From Cohnella luojiensis (GTDB taxonomy: Bacteria > Bacillota > Bacilli > Paenibacillales > Paenibacillaceae), in assembly GCF_004564235.1 (NCBI RefSeq), contig NZ_SOMN01000019.1, positions 1 to 64,000 of the forward strand: 64,000 bases of DNA, given 5' to 3'. The notes below the pieces were generated by a model that had not been told where the DNA came from, did not search any database, and saw nothing but the letters and a program-made list of their open reading frames with translations. The translations under genes and the position numbers were made by a program. Shown here piece by piece: positions 55,853-64,000 of this stretch (within the stretch, counting starts at the first letter, position 1; every line of letters starts with the position of its first letter).

Positions 55853-57229
55853 ATGAACGGAAGCGGGGACCAGCAGATACTGTATGATCGCATACCCCCT
55901 CAGAATCTGGAAGCGGAGCAAGCGGTTCTAGGAGCCATTCTGCTTGAGGCTGAGGCGCTGATCACTTCCATGGAGCGCTTGAAGGCGGAAGACTTCTATA
56001 GCGTCTCCCATCAACGCATTTTCGAAGCGATGGTTGCTCTTAATGATGATAACGAGCCAATCGACCTCATTACCTTGACTGCCCGGTTACAGGATTTAGG
56101 ACAGATGGACGAGATCGGCGGGGTCATGTATTTGGCTAAGCTGGCTAACTCGGTTCCAACCGCCGCTAACGTGGAATACTACGCCCAGATCGTGGAGGAG
56201 AAGTCGATCCTCCGTCGGCTGATCCGTACGGCCACGCAAATCGTATCCAACGGTTATGCGACGGAGGACGATGTGGGCGTCCTGCTTAACGATGCCGAAG
56301 CGCGTATTATGGAAGTTTCCAGCCGCCGCTCGGCGACGGGCTTCATTAGCATTCGCGATGTCCTAATGGAAGTATTCGAGAAGGTTGAATTTCTCTATAA
56401 CCACAAGGGCGGGGTATCGGGAATTCCTTCGGGATTTATCGATCTCGATAAAATGACCAACGGATTCCAACGAAGCGACCTCATTATCGTGGCGGCGCGC
56501 CCATCCGTAGGGAAAACGGCCTTCGCCTTGAACGTAGCCCAGAACGTGGCCGTTCGCGCTTCGGAGACGGTTGCGATCTTCAGTCTGGAGATGTCGGCTC
56601 CTCAGCTTGTTCAACGGATCATCTGCGCGGAATCGAACGTAGATGCGACCCGTATGCGCACAGGGCATCTCGAAGGCGACGATTGGGAGAAGCTGTCGAT
56701 GGCGATCGGATCATTATCCGAAGCGCAGATCTACATCGACGACACGCCGGGGATTACCGTATCCGACATTCGCGCGAAATGCCGTCGTCTTAAGAAGGAA
56801 AAAGGACTCGGCATGATACTGATCGATTACTTGCAGCTTATCCAAGGCCGGGGCAAAGCCGGCGAGAACCGCCAGCAGGAAGTATCCGAAATCTCGCGTA
56901 CGCTTAAACAGATCGCCCGCGAGCTCGAAGTTCCCGTCATCGCTCTGTCTCAGCTCTCCCGTGGCGTAGAACAGCGTCAAGACAAACGTCCTATGATGTC
57001 CGACCTTCGGGAATCCGGATCGATCGAGCAAGATGCCGATATCGTCGCGTTCTTGTATCGGGATGACTATTACGACAAGGAATCGGAAAAGAAGAACATC
57101 ATCGAGATCATTATCGCCAAACAACGTAACGGTCCCGTTGGCACGGTCGAGCTCGTGTTCCTGAAAAATTTCAATAAATTCGTCAGTCTTGATCGATCAC
57201 ATGGCGAAGCTTATGCAGGCAGCGCATAA
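55853..57229 (+). CDS. dnaC: Replicative DNA helicase (DnaB family; Bacillus DnaC)
   Basis: 458 aa. N-terminal domain with QNLEAEQAVLGAILLE, then the RecA-like ATPase with Walker A ARPSVGKTAFALN near residue 215, Walker B LIDYLQL, and VIALSQLSRGVEQR. The hexamer unwinds the fork. It is the E. coli DnaB orthologue, called DnaC in Bacillus (the loader being DnaI). Last gene of the yybS-gdpP-rplI series. Confidence 0.97.
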   Translation: MNGSGDQQILYDRIPPQNLEAEQAVLGAILLEAEALITSMERLKAEDFYSVSHQRIFEAMVALNDDNEPIDLITLTARLQDLGQMDEIGGVMYLAKLANSVPTAANVEYYAQIVEEKSILRRLIRTATQIVSNGYATEDDVGVLLNDAEARIMEVSSRRSATGFISIRDVLMEVFEKVEFLYNHKGGVSGIPSGFIDLDKMTNGFQRSDLIIVAARPSVGKTAFALNVAQNVAVRASETVAIFSLEMSAPQLVQRIICAESNVDATRMRTGHLEGDDWEKLSMAIGSLSEAQIYIDDTPGITVSDIRAKCRRLKKEKGLGMILIDYLQLIQGRGKAGENRQQEVSEISRTLKQIARELEVPVIALSQLSRGVEQRQDKRPMMSDLRESGSIEQDADIVAFLYRDDYYDKESEKKNIIEIIIAKQRNGPVGTVELVFLKNFNKFVSLDRSHGEAYAGSA

Positions 57230-57294
57230 ATCGACAAAACGAGGCTAAATTCCGAACGATAATATAGGTGATCGCGGGATTGTTCGTTTTTCCG

Positions 57295-57323
57295 TTGACT
57301 TCACCCGTTACAGTTGCTAAACT
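57295..57323 (+). promoter_or_regulatory. Promoter of purA
   Basis: TTGACT (57295-57300), a 17-bp spacer, TAAACT (57318-57323); 84 bp before the purA start. No riboswitch is seen in the leader. Confidence 0.72.
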
Positions 57324-57406
57324 AATCATGCTGCCTGATCGCTCGTTCGCGATATCGGGCGGCATTATCATGCCGGCGTGAGGAACACTCCGGGTGGAGG
57401 GATTGC

Positions 57407-58696
57407 ATGTCAACAGTCGTTGTTGTAGGTACGCAATGGGGAGACGAAGGCAAAGGGAAGATCACGGACTATCTAGCCGAGAAAGCCGATGTCGTCGCTC
57501 GTTATCAAGGCGGGAATAACGCCGGCCATACTATCCTCATAGAGAACAAAAAGTACAAGCTAACGATGGTTCCTTCCGGAATTTTCAATCAGAACAAATT
57601 ATGCGTCATCGGCAACGGGATGGTTATTAATCCCGGTGCATTGGTGGAAGAAATTCAATATATTCGCGATAACGGATTTTCTACCGACAACTTGAAAATC
57701 AGCGATCGCGCCCACGTCATCATGCCGTATCACCTCGTGCTTGACGCTCTGGAGGAAGATCGCAAAGCCGACAATAAAATCGGCACTACCCGCAAAGGCA
57801 TCGGACCTTGTTATATGGATAAAGCCGCGCGCAACGGGATTCGCATCGCCGATCTGATGGTCGCGGATGCCTTCGAAGAGAAAGCGCGCGCTATTATCGC
57901 GGATAAGAATCAAGTGATCACGCAGATGTACAACGGCGATCCGCTCGACGCGGAAAGCATCATTAAAGATTACCTGGCGCTCGCGGAATTGCTTCGTCCG
58001 TTCGTAACCGACACTTCGGTAATCCTTAACGATGCGATCGACGCAGGCAAGAAGGTGCTGTTCGAGGGCGCGCAAGGCGTCATGCTCGACATCGACCAAG
58101 GAACTTACCCTTACGTTACGAGCTCTAACCCATCGGCGGGCGGCGTGTGCATCGGCTCCGGCGTCGGTCCGTCCAAGATTAAGGAAGTTATCGGCGTTGC
58201 GAAAGCCTATACGACACGCGTTGGAGACGGTCCTTTCCCGACGGAATTGAACAATGATCTGGGCCAGTGGATTCGCGATAAAGGCCACGAGTATGGCACG
58301 GTTACCGGACGTCCGCGCCGCGTAGGCTGGTTCGATACCGTCGTGGTACGCCATGCCCGCCGCGTCAGCGGCATCACGGGATTATCCTTGAACTCCCTGG
58401 ACGTATTGACCGGATTAGAGACGGTTAAAATCTGTACGGCTTATAAGTTCCGCGATGAGCTCATGGAACACTATCCGGCGAACCTTAAGCTTCTGGAAGA
58501 ATGCGAAGCGGTATATGAAGAGCTTCCAGGCTGGAGCGAGGATATCTCGGGCGCGAAGACGTTGAGCGACTTGCCGGAGACGACCCGCAAATTCGTGGAA
58601 CGGATTACGGAGCTTACCGGAATTCCGATCGCGATCTTCTCGGTCGGCCGTAACCGCGAGCAGACGAACCAAGTTGCGCCGATCTACGGAGCGTAA
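57407..58696 (+). CDS. purA: Adenylosuccinate synthetase
   Basis: 429 aa, standard length. Condenses IMP and aspartate with GTP in AMP synthesis. [16 protein letters not shown] near residue 8, [17 protein letters not shown], and [22 protein letters not shown] are diagnostic. The ATG follows GGAGGG. A single-gene unit with its own promoter and terminator, as in Bacillus. Confidence 0.99.
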   Translation: MSTVVVVGTQWGDEGKGKITDYLAEKADVVARYQGGNNAGHTILIENKKYKLTMVPSGIFNQNKLCVIGNGMVINPGALVEEIQYIRDNGFSTDNLKISDRAHVIMPYHLVLDALEEDRKADNKIGTTRKGIGPCYMDKAARNGIRIADLMVADAFEEKARAIIADKNQVITQMYNGDPLDAESIIKDYLALAELLRPFVTDTSVILNDAIDAGKKVLFEGAQGVMLDIDQGTYPYVTSSNPSAGGVCIGSGVGPSKIKEVIGVAKAYTTRVGDGPFPTELNNDLGQWIRDKGHEYGTVTGRPRRVGWFDTVVVRHARRVSGITGLSLNSLDVLTGLETVKICTAYKFRDELMEHYPANLKLLEECEAVYEELPGWSEDISGAKTLSDLPETTRKFVERITELTGIPIAIFSVGRNREQTNQVAPIYGA

Positions 58697-58714
58697 TAAT
58701 AATAGAAATTAATT

Positions 58715-58757
58715 AAGCCGTTCGACGGGGAATGTGAACCCGGCGAACGGCTTTTTT
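58715..58757 (+). terminator. Terminator of purA
   Basis: A 10-bp stem AAGCCGTTCG/CGAACGGCTT with a GC-paired inner part, then TTTTTTG. Confidence 0.93.
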
Positions 58758-59004
58758 GAACATATCAGACTTACATGCCGCTGCGCGGCACCACTGATGA
58801 ATGAAAATATTGTCCATACTGGTTACTGGGGCTGGCGAAGGTAGGTCGTCCTTTCTTGGTGTCACGAACCCGTATATCAGACGGACCACAACGACCCGGT
58901 GTATCGCAGATTGTTGCTCCTTCGGGAAGCACGCAGGGCAGAATAACCCTTTATTGGTCTTTGCACCAGCCTTAATCAACGACCAGTCGCAAGGAGAAGC
59001 AAGA

Positions 59005-59193
59005 ATGGACGTATTAATGGAGCGTTGCTGCGGATTGGATGTTCACAAAAAAAGCATTACCGCATGCATCATTACCCCAAACCACCAACCACCAACCACC
59101 AACCACCAACCACCAACCACCAACCACCAACCACCAACGTCTCGTCGGCAAGCAGCACCCCGCAATCATTGGAAAAAACTAAGTGTAAAATAG
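59005..59193 (+). pseudogene. IS110-type transposase, N-terminal fragment
   Basis: ATG at 59005 after AAGGAG. MDVLMERCCGLDVHKKSITA then CIITP is the conserved start of IS110-family DEDD transposases, with the first catalytic Asp in GLDVHK. The remaining ~380 residues are missing; from residue 26 the reading becomes NHQPPTT repeats from the 7-bp microsatellite, then an unrelated tail. An inactive remnant. Confidence 0.88.
59084..59138 (+). repeat. 7-bp tandem repeat (ACCAACC)
   Basis: About 7.7 uninterrupted, identical copies of ACCAACC. Because 7 is not a multiple of 3, the reading repeats every 21 bp as NHQPPTT. The complementary strand is (GGTTGGT)n, whose G pairs could fold into two-layer G-quadruplexes. 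Confidence 0.95.
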
Positions 59194-59350
59194 TCAGTTA
59201 ATTTGAAGGAAAAGGCAACCTATCCGAAACTAATTGCAGAACATAAAGTTAGTTGAATGAATGAAGGGTTGACTCGACCGGCCTCGCTCGATATAAACGT
59301 ATACTGCAGTCTGAAGGATGGCGAAAAACCACCTATGTGATGGACCATAC

Positions 59351-59508
59351 TTCCGTTATTTCGTAAATTGTGAACCGAATCCTAGATCAGCGGACTCATG
59401 TTCCGTTATTCGTCTTATATAGAGCATTTCACCACGATTTTCCGGTTGTTAACGGAAGCTCGGTCCGGAAGTGACCCCGAATGCGAGGAAATCACACAAA
59501 TAACGGAT
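59351..59508. repeat. Symmetric array of TTCCGTTATT words
   Basis: In the 440-bp gap without genes (59194-59632) TTCCGTTATT occurs at 59351-59360 and 59401-59410, with inverse versions GTTAACGGAA (59448-59457) and AATAACGGAT (59499-59508). The four words are about 50 bp apart and symmetric around 59429. The rest of the gap shows no gene; a possible ribosome site GCAGGAGGT before 59633 belongs to the next gene. The same word also occurs at 25687-25696. Confidence 0.6.
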
Positions 59509-59632
59509 TCCTTGTCCGAAACGCGCGATGGGAGAACGAGAGACCTTTTCCCTGTTTTTCTACTAGTTGAATGATTAAAGGGAGGTTTGCCCATACTAAA
59601 ACTATGAAAAGCATATAGCAGGAGGTATCCTA

Positions 59633-60280
59633 ATGTTTAAATGGGTAAGCTGGGTGATCCGGATGGGAGCGACAGCTTTGCTGCTCAGCTTCTTGTGCAT
59701 ATGGACGACGGGCTATATCGTGAACAGTTATATGGAATCGGTAATCAAGCAGCTAGATTTGCCGATAGATATACAGCCGATCGCTTTGTCGGGCATGTGG
59801 GGGGGCTTATGGGGCGCGGATAAAGCTCCGAAGGTAGAAGAAGTCGCGAGCCAGCTGGCATCCGAAGAAGCAGATCCGAGTTCTTCCCCATCGAATTCAG
59901 CGGAGGAGCCCGTTACGGAAAGTCCGGACTCGGAAGCGGGAGGCATCGTCCCGAGTTTTCCGAATGGGGAAGCTAACCCCAGCCCAAGTCTTGATCCCGA
60001 GGTAAGCGAAGACGATTCGGTTCCGGTGTTTAACGGCGAAGCAGGCATGAAACAATTGAGCGATGAGGACAGACAAGCATTGTATGCGATGGTCGTATCC
60101 AAGCTGGATCAGTCGCAGTTGAAGCAGCTGTCGGACTCGTTAAAAGGAGGGCTGACCTCGGAGGAGCTAACCCAACTGGAAAGCATGCTCAAAGCTACCT
60201 TGACGGATGAGGAATACTCTCAAATGATGGAAATTCTTCAGAGTTCCAAGAAAACGGATTTAGACCCTGTTTCAGAGTAA
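59633..60280 (+). CDS. Unrecognised anchored protein with three small helical repeats
   Basis: 215 aa. An N-terminal membrane segment (VIRMGATALLLSFLCIWTTGYIV), then a GlyTrp-rich turn (MWGGLWG), a long Pro/Ser/Glu linker (about 70-135) and a helical end. Three copies of an L[ST]xE[DE] pattern are seen: LSDEDRQALYAMVVSKL, LTSEELTQLESMLKATL and LTDEEYSQMMEILQSS. No signal peptidase site is obvious; likely anchored and outside the membrane. The next gene is an M23 cell-wall hydrolase, then walRK, which suggests a cell-envelope role. AGGAGGT precedes the ATG. Confidence 0.75.
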   Translation: MFKWVSWVIRMGATALLLSFLCIWTTGYIVNSYMESVIKQLDLPIDIQPIALSGMWGGLWGADKAPKVEEVASQLASEEADPSSSPSNSAEEPVTESPDSEAGGIVPSFPNGEANPSPSLDPEVSEDDSVPVFNGEAGMKQLSDEDRQALYAMVVSKLDQSQLKQLSDSLKGGLTSEELTQLESMLKATLTDEEYSQMMEILQSSKKTDLDPVSE

Positions 60281-60299
60281 ATAAAACGGTTACATTATT

Positions 60300-60340
60300 A
60301 ATAGCCACCGGAGAAATGACCGGGGGCTATTGCCATTTTT
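60300..60340 (+). terminator. Terminator after the anchored protein gene
   Basis: An 11-bp stem AATAGCC-CCGG/CCGG-GGCTATT with one mismatch, an 8-nt loop, then TGCCATTTTT. Confidence 0.8.
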
Positions 60341-60457
60341 CATAATTCTAATCTGGCCAAACGGTTGATAGATTTGCCGGACGTATGCTAAAGTTAGGTA
60401 CGAACTTTTGCCAAAACCGGGAAAAGAATACCGAAAGTTAGCGAAAAGGAGCAAATC

Positions 60458-62020
60458 ATGGCCGTTTTCAGGGGAATGGATCGAATCCGGAAATTGATTA
60501 CCGCAACGCGGCAAACCTTCCGGCATGTTCGGTCCACGCAATTGAAAGGCAAGTCCGTAAGCCATCAGCAGACGCAACCTATTCTCAGCCATATATTCCG
60601 CCATTATCGCCATCCTCTTATCGTGACAGCCTGTGGCATTTTCGCAGTAGCCGCGGTCGGAATCGGAGGGCAACAATATGTGCAAGCCCATAGCGTTAAT
60701 TATTATAGCGTGCTCCTTGACGGTAAACCCGTAGGAGAGATCAGCAGCCAGGAAAAGGTTGAGCAGCTACTGGCAGCCAAAGCTTCCGAGCTGGAGAAAG
60801 CAGACACCCCCGTACGCTTCGTGCTGGATGAAGATCAGGTCACATTCGAGCCTGAAAGGGCTTACAATCCGAAGACAGACGACGAAGGGACGTTAACGCG
60901 TCTTGCGGGAATGCTTCAAACCCATCCGGTCGGCGTAAAGGTGATCATCAATGGCAAAGAAGTTGGCGTCGTACGCGACCAGCAAGCGGCGGATAAGCTG
61001 CTGCAGCGGGTCAAGAATAAATATGTTCCCGCTAGACTTACCGTAAAAAAAGCGGCAACCGAAGTTCAGTCCTTGTCGATGAAAGCGGGGGCGACCGCAG
61101 CGGCCGCCAAACCGGAACGTATCGTTACTTCGGTCAGTTTCGTGGAGAAGGTTCAGACGGTCACGGCGGATATCGAGGCTTCGCAGCTGTCGGATCCGGA
61201 AGAACTATACCGCAAGTTGACGGAAGGGGAGCCGATTCCGAAGAAATACACGGTAAAGAAAGGCGATTGCATAGGATGCATTGCCTCTAAGCTGAACGTT
61301 TCCGAGAATCTGATCTACGACAATAACAAATGGATCAAGAACGATAGCATCAAGATCGGCGATGTATTGGATCTGTCCCAGGAAAAGCCGCCGATTCTGA
61401 ACGTGAAGTCGGAGGAGCGAGTCACGGAGATCGAAGCCATCGAGCCGCCGGTCGAATATAGGAAGAGCGATTCCATGAAGCTGGGACAGCAAAAGGTGCT
61501 TCGAGAAGGAACGGAAGGCAAGCAACAGGTAACCTACCGTTTCCTTAAGCGCAACGGATCGCTGATCGAAGAAGAACAAATCGCGCAGAAAGTGCTGAAG
61601 AAGCCTATCTCTACGATTATTCTCAAGGGCACGAAGGTTATTCGCGGCGAAGGCTCCGGGAAATTCTCGTGGCCGGTCATGGGAGCCCGGATCACGAGTT
61701 ACATGGGCGCCAGATGGGGCCGGATGCACAACGGAATCGACATCGTCGGCAAGAGCAGCATTTTAGCGGCCGATGAAGGGGTTATCGAGTATGCAGGCTA
61801 CAAGTCGGGCGGGTTAGGCAACGCTGTTATCATTAACCATAACAATGGATTTAAGACCGTTTACGGCCATATGAAGAGCGTTAATGTGAAGAAAGGCCAG
61901 ATCGTCGAGAAGGGCGATGTTATCGGCATCATGGGCAGCACCGGGCGATCTACCGGAACCCATCTTCATTTCGAAGTGCATTTGAATGGCAAGATGAAGA
62001 ATCCGACAAGTTACCTGTAA
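60458..62020 (+). CDS. M23 peptidoglycan peptidase with LysM and G5 domains
   Basis: 520 aa. A cytosolic basic N-terminus, one membrane segment (about 54-72: LIVTACGIFAVAAVGIGG), an ordered extracellular part, LysM (about 266-310: KKYTVKKGDCIGCIASKLNV), G5 (about 330-400: EYRKSDSMKLGQQKVLREGT), and the M23 domain with HNGIDIVG, LAADEGVIEYAG and GTHLHFEVHL, which supply the Zn-binding His and Asp. LysM and G5 bind peptidoglycan sugars. The enzyme should cut cross-bridges at the cell surface. AAGGAGC precedes the ATG. It lies next to walRK, which controls such hydrolases. Confidence 0.93.
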   Translation: MAVFRGMDRIRKLITATRQTFRHVRSTQLKGKSVSHQQTQPILSHIFRHYRHPLIVTACGIFAVAAVGIGGQQYVQAHSVNYYSVLLDGKPVGEISSQEKVEQLLAAKASELEKADTPVRFVLDEDQVTFEPERAYNPKTDDEGTLTRLAGMLQTHPVGVKVIINGKEVGVVRDQQAADKLLQRVKNKYVPARLTVKKAATEVQSLSMKAGATAAAAKPERIVTSVSFVEKVQTVTADIEASQLSDPEELYRKLTEGEPIPKKYTVKKGDCIGCIASKLNVSENLIYDNNKWIKNDSIKIGDVLDLSQEKPPILNVKSEERVTEIEAIEPPVEYRKSDSMKLGQQKVLREGTEGKQQVTYRFLKRNGSLIEEEQIAQKVLKKPISTIILKGTKVIRGEGSGKFSWPVMGARITSYMGARWGRMHNGIDIVGKSSILAADEGVIEYAGYKSGGLGNAVIINHNNGFKTVYGHMKSVNVKKGQIVEKGDVIGIMGSTGRSTGTHLHFEVHLNGKMKNPTSYL

Positions 62021-62028
62021 AAATAAAA

Positions 62029-62070
62029 AAAACCAGTCCAAACCCTACAAAAGGTTTCGGACTGGTTTTT
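62029..62070 (+). terminator. Terminator after M23 gene
   Basis: AACCAGTCC/GGACTGGTT 9-bp stem with inner AAACC/GGTTT pairing, flanked by A-rich and T-rich runs, so it may act in both directions. Confidence 0.88.
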
Positions 62071-62184
62071 GCTTGCGCTAGATTAGGGACTATGGAACTC
62101 CCACGAAACGCCATTGGGGTCTTGACCGCATTATGGTAAGATAACAATAGAATAGCTTCCGAGAAGCGGAAGGCGGTGACGCGA

Positions 62185-62925
62185 ATGTTGGGTAAAATAC
62201 TGGTCGTTGACGATGAGCGGCCGATTGCGGATATTCTTAAATTCAATCTTGAAAAAGAAGGCTACGAGGTCGTCTGCGCATTTGACGGGGAGGCGGCGGT
62301 TCGCCTCGCGTTCGAGGAGGAGCCGGATCTGATCCTGCTCGACTTGATGCTCCCCATTAAGGATGGAATGGACGTCTGCCGTGAAGTACGGACGCGGTTA
62401 TCGACGCCTATCATTATGTTAACGGCCAAGGACAACGAGATCGACAAGGTGCTTGGGCTGGAGCTCGGCGCCGACGACTATGTGACGAAACCGTTCGGTA
62501 CGCGGGAGTTGCTCGCCCGGGTGAAGGCGCATCTGCGCCGCCAGAGAAAGGTCGAGCCGATCAGGGCGGACGAGGACGTGCAGCCGGAATCGGAGCGGCA
62601 GGGCTTAAAGCTGTTTAATCTGTTCATCGACACGGATATGTACGTCGTCTATAAGAACAATCTGCCCCTCGATCTTACTCACCGGGAATTCGAGCTTGTT
62701 CATTACCTTGCCAAGAATAGCGGCAAAGTAATGACGCGCGAGCACTTATTGCAGGCGGTGTGGGGCTTCGAGTATTTCGGGGACGTGCGCACGGTTGACG
62801 TTACGATCCGCCGGCTTCGGGAGAAGCTTGAAGACGATCCTAGCCGCCCGGAGATCATTATGACGAGGCGCGGCCTGGGTTATTTGGTGCGTAATCCGAA
62901 AATGACGGGCGGTCATTACGGATGA
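62185..62925 (+). CDS. walR: Response regulator WalR (YycF)
   Basis: 246 aa from ATG at 62185 (AAGGCGGTG upstream); a GTG 9 bp earlier lies in the site. REC domain with Asp53 (LLDLMLP) and Lys (VTKPFG), and an OmpR-type winged helix ([33 protein letters not shown]... [18 protein letters not shown]). The essential WalRK system controls cell-wall hydrolases in low-GC Gram-positives. The stop overlaps the walK start. Confidence 0.97.
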   Translation: MLGKILVVDDERPIADILKFNLEKEGYEVVCAFDGEAAVRLAFEEEPDLILLDLMLPIKDGMDVCREVRTRLSTPIIMLTAKDNEIDKVLGLELGADDYVTKPFGTRELLARVKAHLRRQRKVEPIRADEDVQPESERQGLKLFNLFIDTDMYVVYKNNLPLDLTHREFELVHYLAKNSGKVMTREHLLQAVWGFEYFGDVRTVDVTIRRLREKLEDDPSRPEIIMTRRGLGYLVRNPKMTGGHYG

Positions 62926-64000
62926 GAGGCGTACGTTTGTTGCGCAGCATTCAGATTAAATTGATTACGATGGTGCTGCTGCTCATCCTGATCGCGGTTC
63001 AATTAATCGGGGTGTACTTCATCAGCACGATGAAGAATTCCCTGATCGACAGCTTTACCGATAATTTGAATAAGCAGGCGAACCTGCTGACTTTCTTGAC
63101 GGCTTCGAACCTTTTTTCGGACAATAAGGATACGACATCCCAAGCGGACTTGGAAGCGAAGCTTAGCGACCTCATCAGAGGCTTCGATACGATCAGCGGC
63201 GCGCAGATACAGGTTCTGGATGCGGGAGGCAAGGTGCTCGCTACCTCCAATCCCACCCAGAAATCGTATATCGGCCAGAAGAATACTTCCCTCCTCGTTA
63301 GCCGCGCGCTGCAAGGCGTCCGCGATAACGAGGAAGACATCATCGATGAAAACAACACGCGCAATAAGGTTCTTGCTAAGCCGGTATTCAGCGAAGGCAA
63401 GATCGTAGGCGCTATCTATGTCGTCGCCTCCATGAAGGACCTCTACGCGACGATGGAAGGCATTAACCGAATTTTCGTCTCGGCGACCTTAATCGCGCTC
63501 GGGCTGACCGCCATTCTCGGCGTTCTTCTCGCCGGGACGATCACATCGCCGATCAAGGCGCTTACTCGGCAAGCGACGGCGGTCGCCGAAGGGCGGTTCG
63601 ACGAGCGGGTGCCCGTGTTCGGAAAGGACGAGATTGGCCAGCTTAGCGTGGCCTTCAACGACATGACCGATCGACTCAGCGATGCCTTATCGATTAACGA
63701 GGAAGAGAAAGAGAAGTTAGCGTCCATTCTCTCCAATATGAGCGATGGCGTCCTCGCCACGGACGAACTTGGGCGGGTCATCGTGACTAACCGAAGGGCA
63801 AGAGGAATGCTGGGAATATCGGAACTGAAGGATGGAACGACGTTATCCGAAGCTCTCGATATGGAGAAGGAACCGATCGCCGACACCCTTCAGGGAAAGG
63901 AATCCTCGCTTCTGTTGAACCGGGTGCTGGATGACCAGGAAGAAGAGCTTGTGTTCCGGGTAACCCTGACGCCTATCCGCCGCAGGGACAAGGGCGTGGC
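62922..64000 (+). CDS. walK: Sensor histidine kinase WalK (YycG), partial
   Basis: Open to the right edge of the window (359 full codons present). ATG overlaps the walR stop (ATGA). One membrane segment ([20 protein letters not shown]), an extracellular region to about residue 180, a second segment ([24 protein letters not shown]), HAMP (about 205-255: [20 protein letters not shown]) and the start of a PAS domain ([20 protein letters not shown]). The kinase part lies beyond the window. Confidence 0.96.
   Translation, partial: MRGVRLLRSIQIKLITMVLLLILIAVQLIGVYFISTMKNSLIDSFTDNLNKQANLLTFLTASNLFSDNKDTTSQADLEAKLSDLIRGFDTISGAQIQVLDAGGKVLATSNPTQKSYIGQKNTSLLVSRALQGVRDNEEDIIDENNTRNKVLAKPVFSEGKIVGAIYVVASMKDLYATMEGINRIFVSATLIALGLTAILGVLLAGTITSPIKALTRQATAVAEGRFDERVPVFGKDEIGQLSVAFNDMTDRLSDALSINEEEKEKLASILSNMSDGVLATDELGRVIVTNRRARGMLGISELKDGTTLSEALDMEKEPIADTLQGKESSLLLNRVLDDQEEELVFRVTLTPIRRRDKGV

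Larger units (their letters stand above)
58758..59193 (+). mobile_element. IS110-type element remnant (left end and start of transposase)
   Basis: The 247 bp before the transposase start are non-coding and hold hairpins (a TGCCGC/GCGGCA stem at 58776-58790, a GCTCCTTCGGGAAGC stem near 58915-58930) and a repeated 9-mer ATATCAGAC (58762-58770 and 58874-58882). In IS110-family elements the left non-coding end carries the bridge RNA that pairs with target and donor; this segment has the right place and size. After about 25 codons the element breaks off into a microsatellite. No right end was found. Confidence 0.6.

Noticed and set aside
57599..58354. 251-codon minus-strand open frame
   Set aside because: Antisense to purA, a fully conserved gene; the frame is a codon-bias shadow.
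59084..59138. Possible CRISPR repeats
   Set aside because: Units of 7 bp follow each other without spacers; this is a microsatellite.

Overview
The window is the replication-origin region of a Gram-positive, endospore-forming member of the Bacillota, most likely Paenibacillaceae (Paenibacillus or Cohnella type). The evidence is the gene order around dnaA, YidC as a lipoprotein with a lipobox, the spore-linked genes jag, yyaC and the yheC-like gene, many TTG/GTG starts behind strong AGGAGG sites, and a YesMN/LplAB-YtcP aldouronate cluster like the one known from Paenibacillus. Identity to a named strain cannot be judged from the sequence alone. No CRISPR array or phage was found.

Layout. 1-11.3 kb, minus strand: 16S rRNA 5' end with its promoter, an HD-GYP gene, gyrA, then (plus strand) a YheC/YheD-type gene, and gyrB-remB-recF-yaaA-dnaN-dnaA. 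The origin lies around dnaA (boxes at 9.84-9.89 and 11.34-11.64 kb). From 11.7 kb almost everything runs on the plus strand, away from the origin: rpmH-rnpA-yidC-jag-mnmE-mnmG-rsmG, two inverted parS sites, noc-parA-parB (a third parS inside parB), a cysteine-desulfurase-like gene, DUF4446, yyaC (minus), DUF3343, mscS-type, DUF951, tRNA-Ser(CGA), yjzC (minus) and rpsF-ssb-rpsR.

27.5-49.4 kb is accessory. An unknown gene with a coupled 17-codon leader ORF is followed by an AT-rich block (DJ-1/PfpI protein, SDR fragment, old yellow enzyme, LysR). That block abuts the wreck of an aguA-uxuA-uxuB operon and an intact Nif3-like gene. Then comes a xylan/glucuronate module: uxuB-type SDR, uxuA and a GntR regulator (minus); a YesN/YesM two-component system, a solute-binding lipoprotein and two permeases, an intracellular GH10 xylanase and a GH67 alpha-glucuronidase (plus). 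Together they would import glucuronic-acid-substituted xylo-oligosaccharides, cut them inside the cell, free glucuronate and carry fructuronate via mannonate to KDG. Glucuronate isomerase and a beta-xylosidase are not in the window. An ArsR regulator and SulP transporter follow, then an LCP cell-wall protein.

49.5-64 kb returns mostly to core genes: CBS protein, a membrane-anchored amidohydrolase with a degenerate metal site, MazG-like, yybS, gdpP, rplI, the replicative helicase gene (dnaC), purA, an IS110-type transposase remnant with a 7-bp microsatellite and a repeat-rich gap, an unknown anchored protein, an M23 peptidase with LysM and G5 domains, and walR-walK (walK runs off the end).

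The most unusual items are the decayed second uronate operon with its in-frame uxuA/uxuB chimera and surviving Nif3-like gene, the parS pair that doubles as a terminator hairpin, the duplicated tRNA-Ser 3' end, the amidohydrolase that lost its metal motif, and the IS110 remnant. No clearly new defence or mobile system was found.
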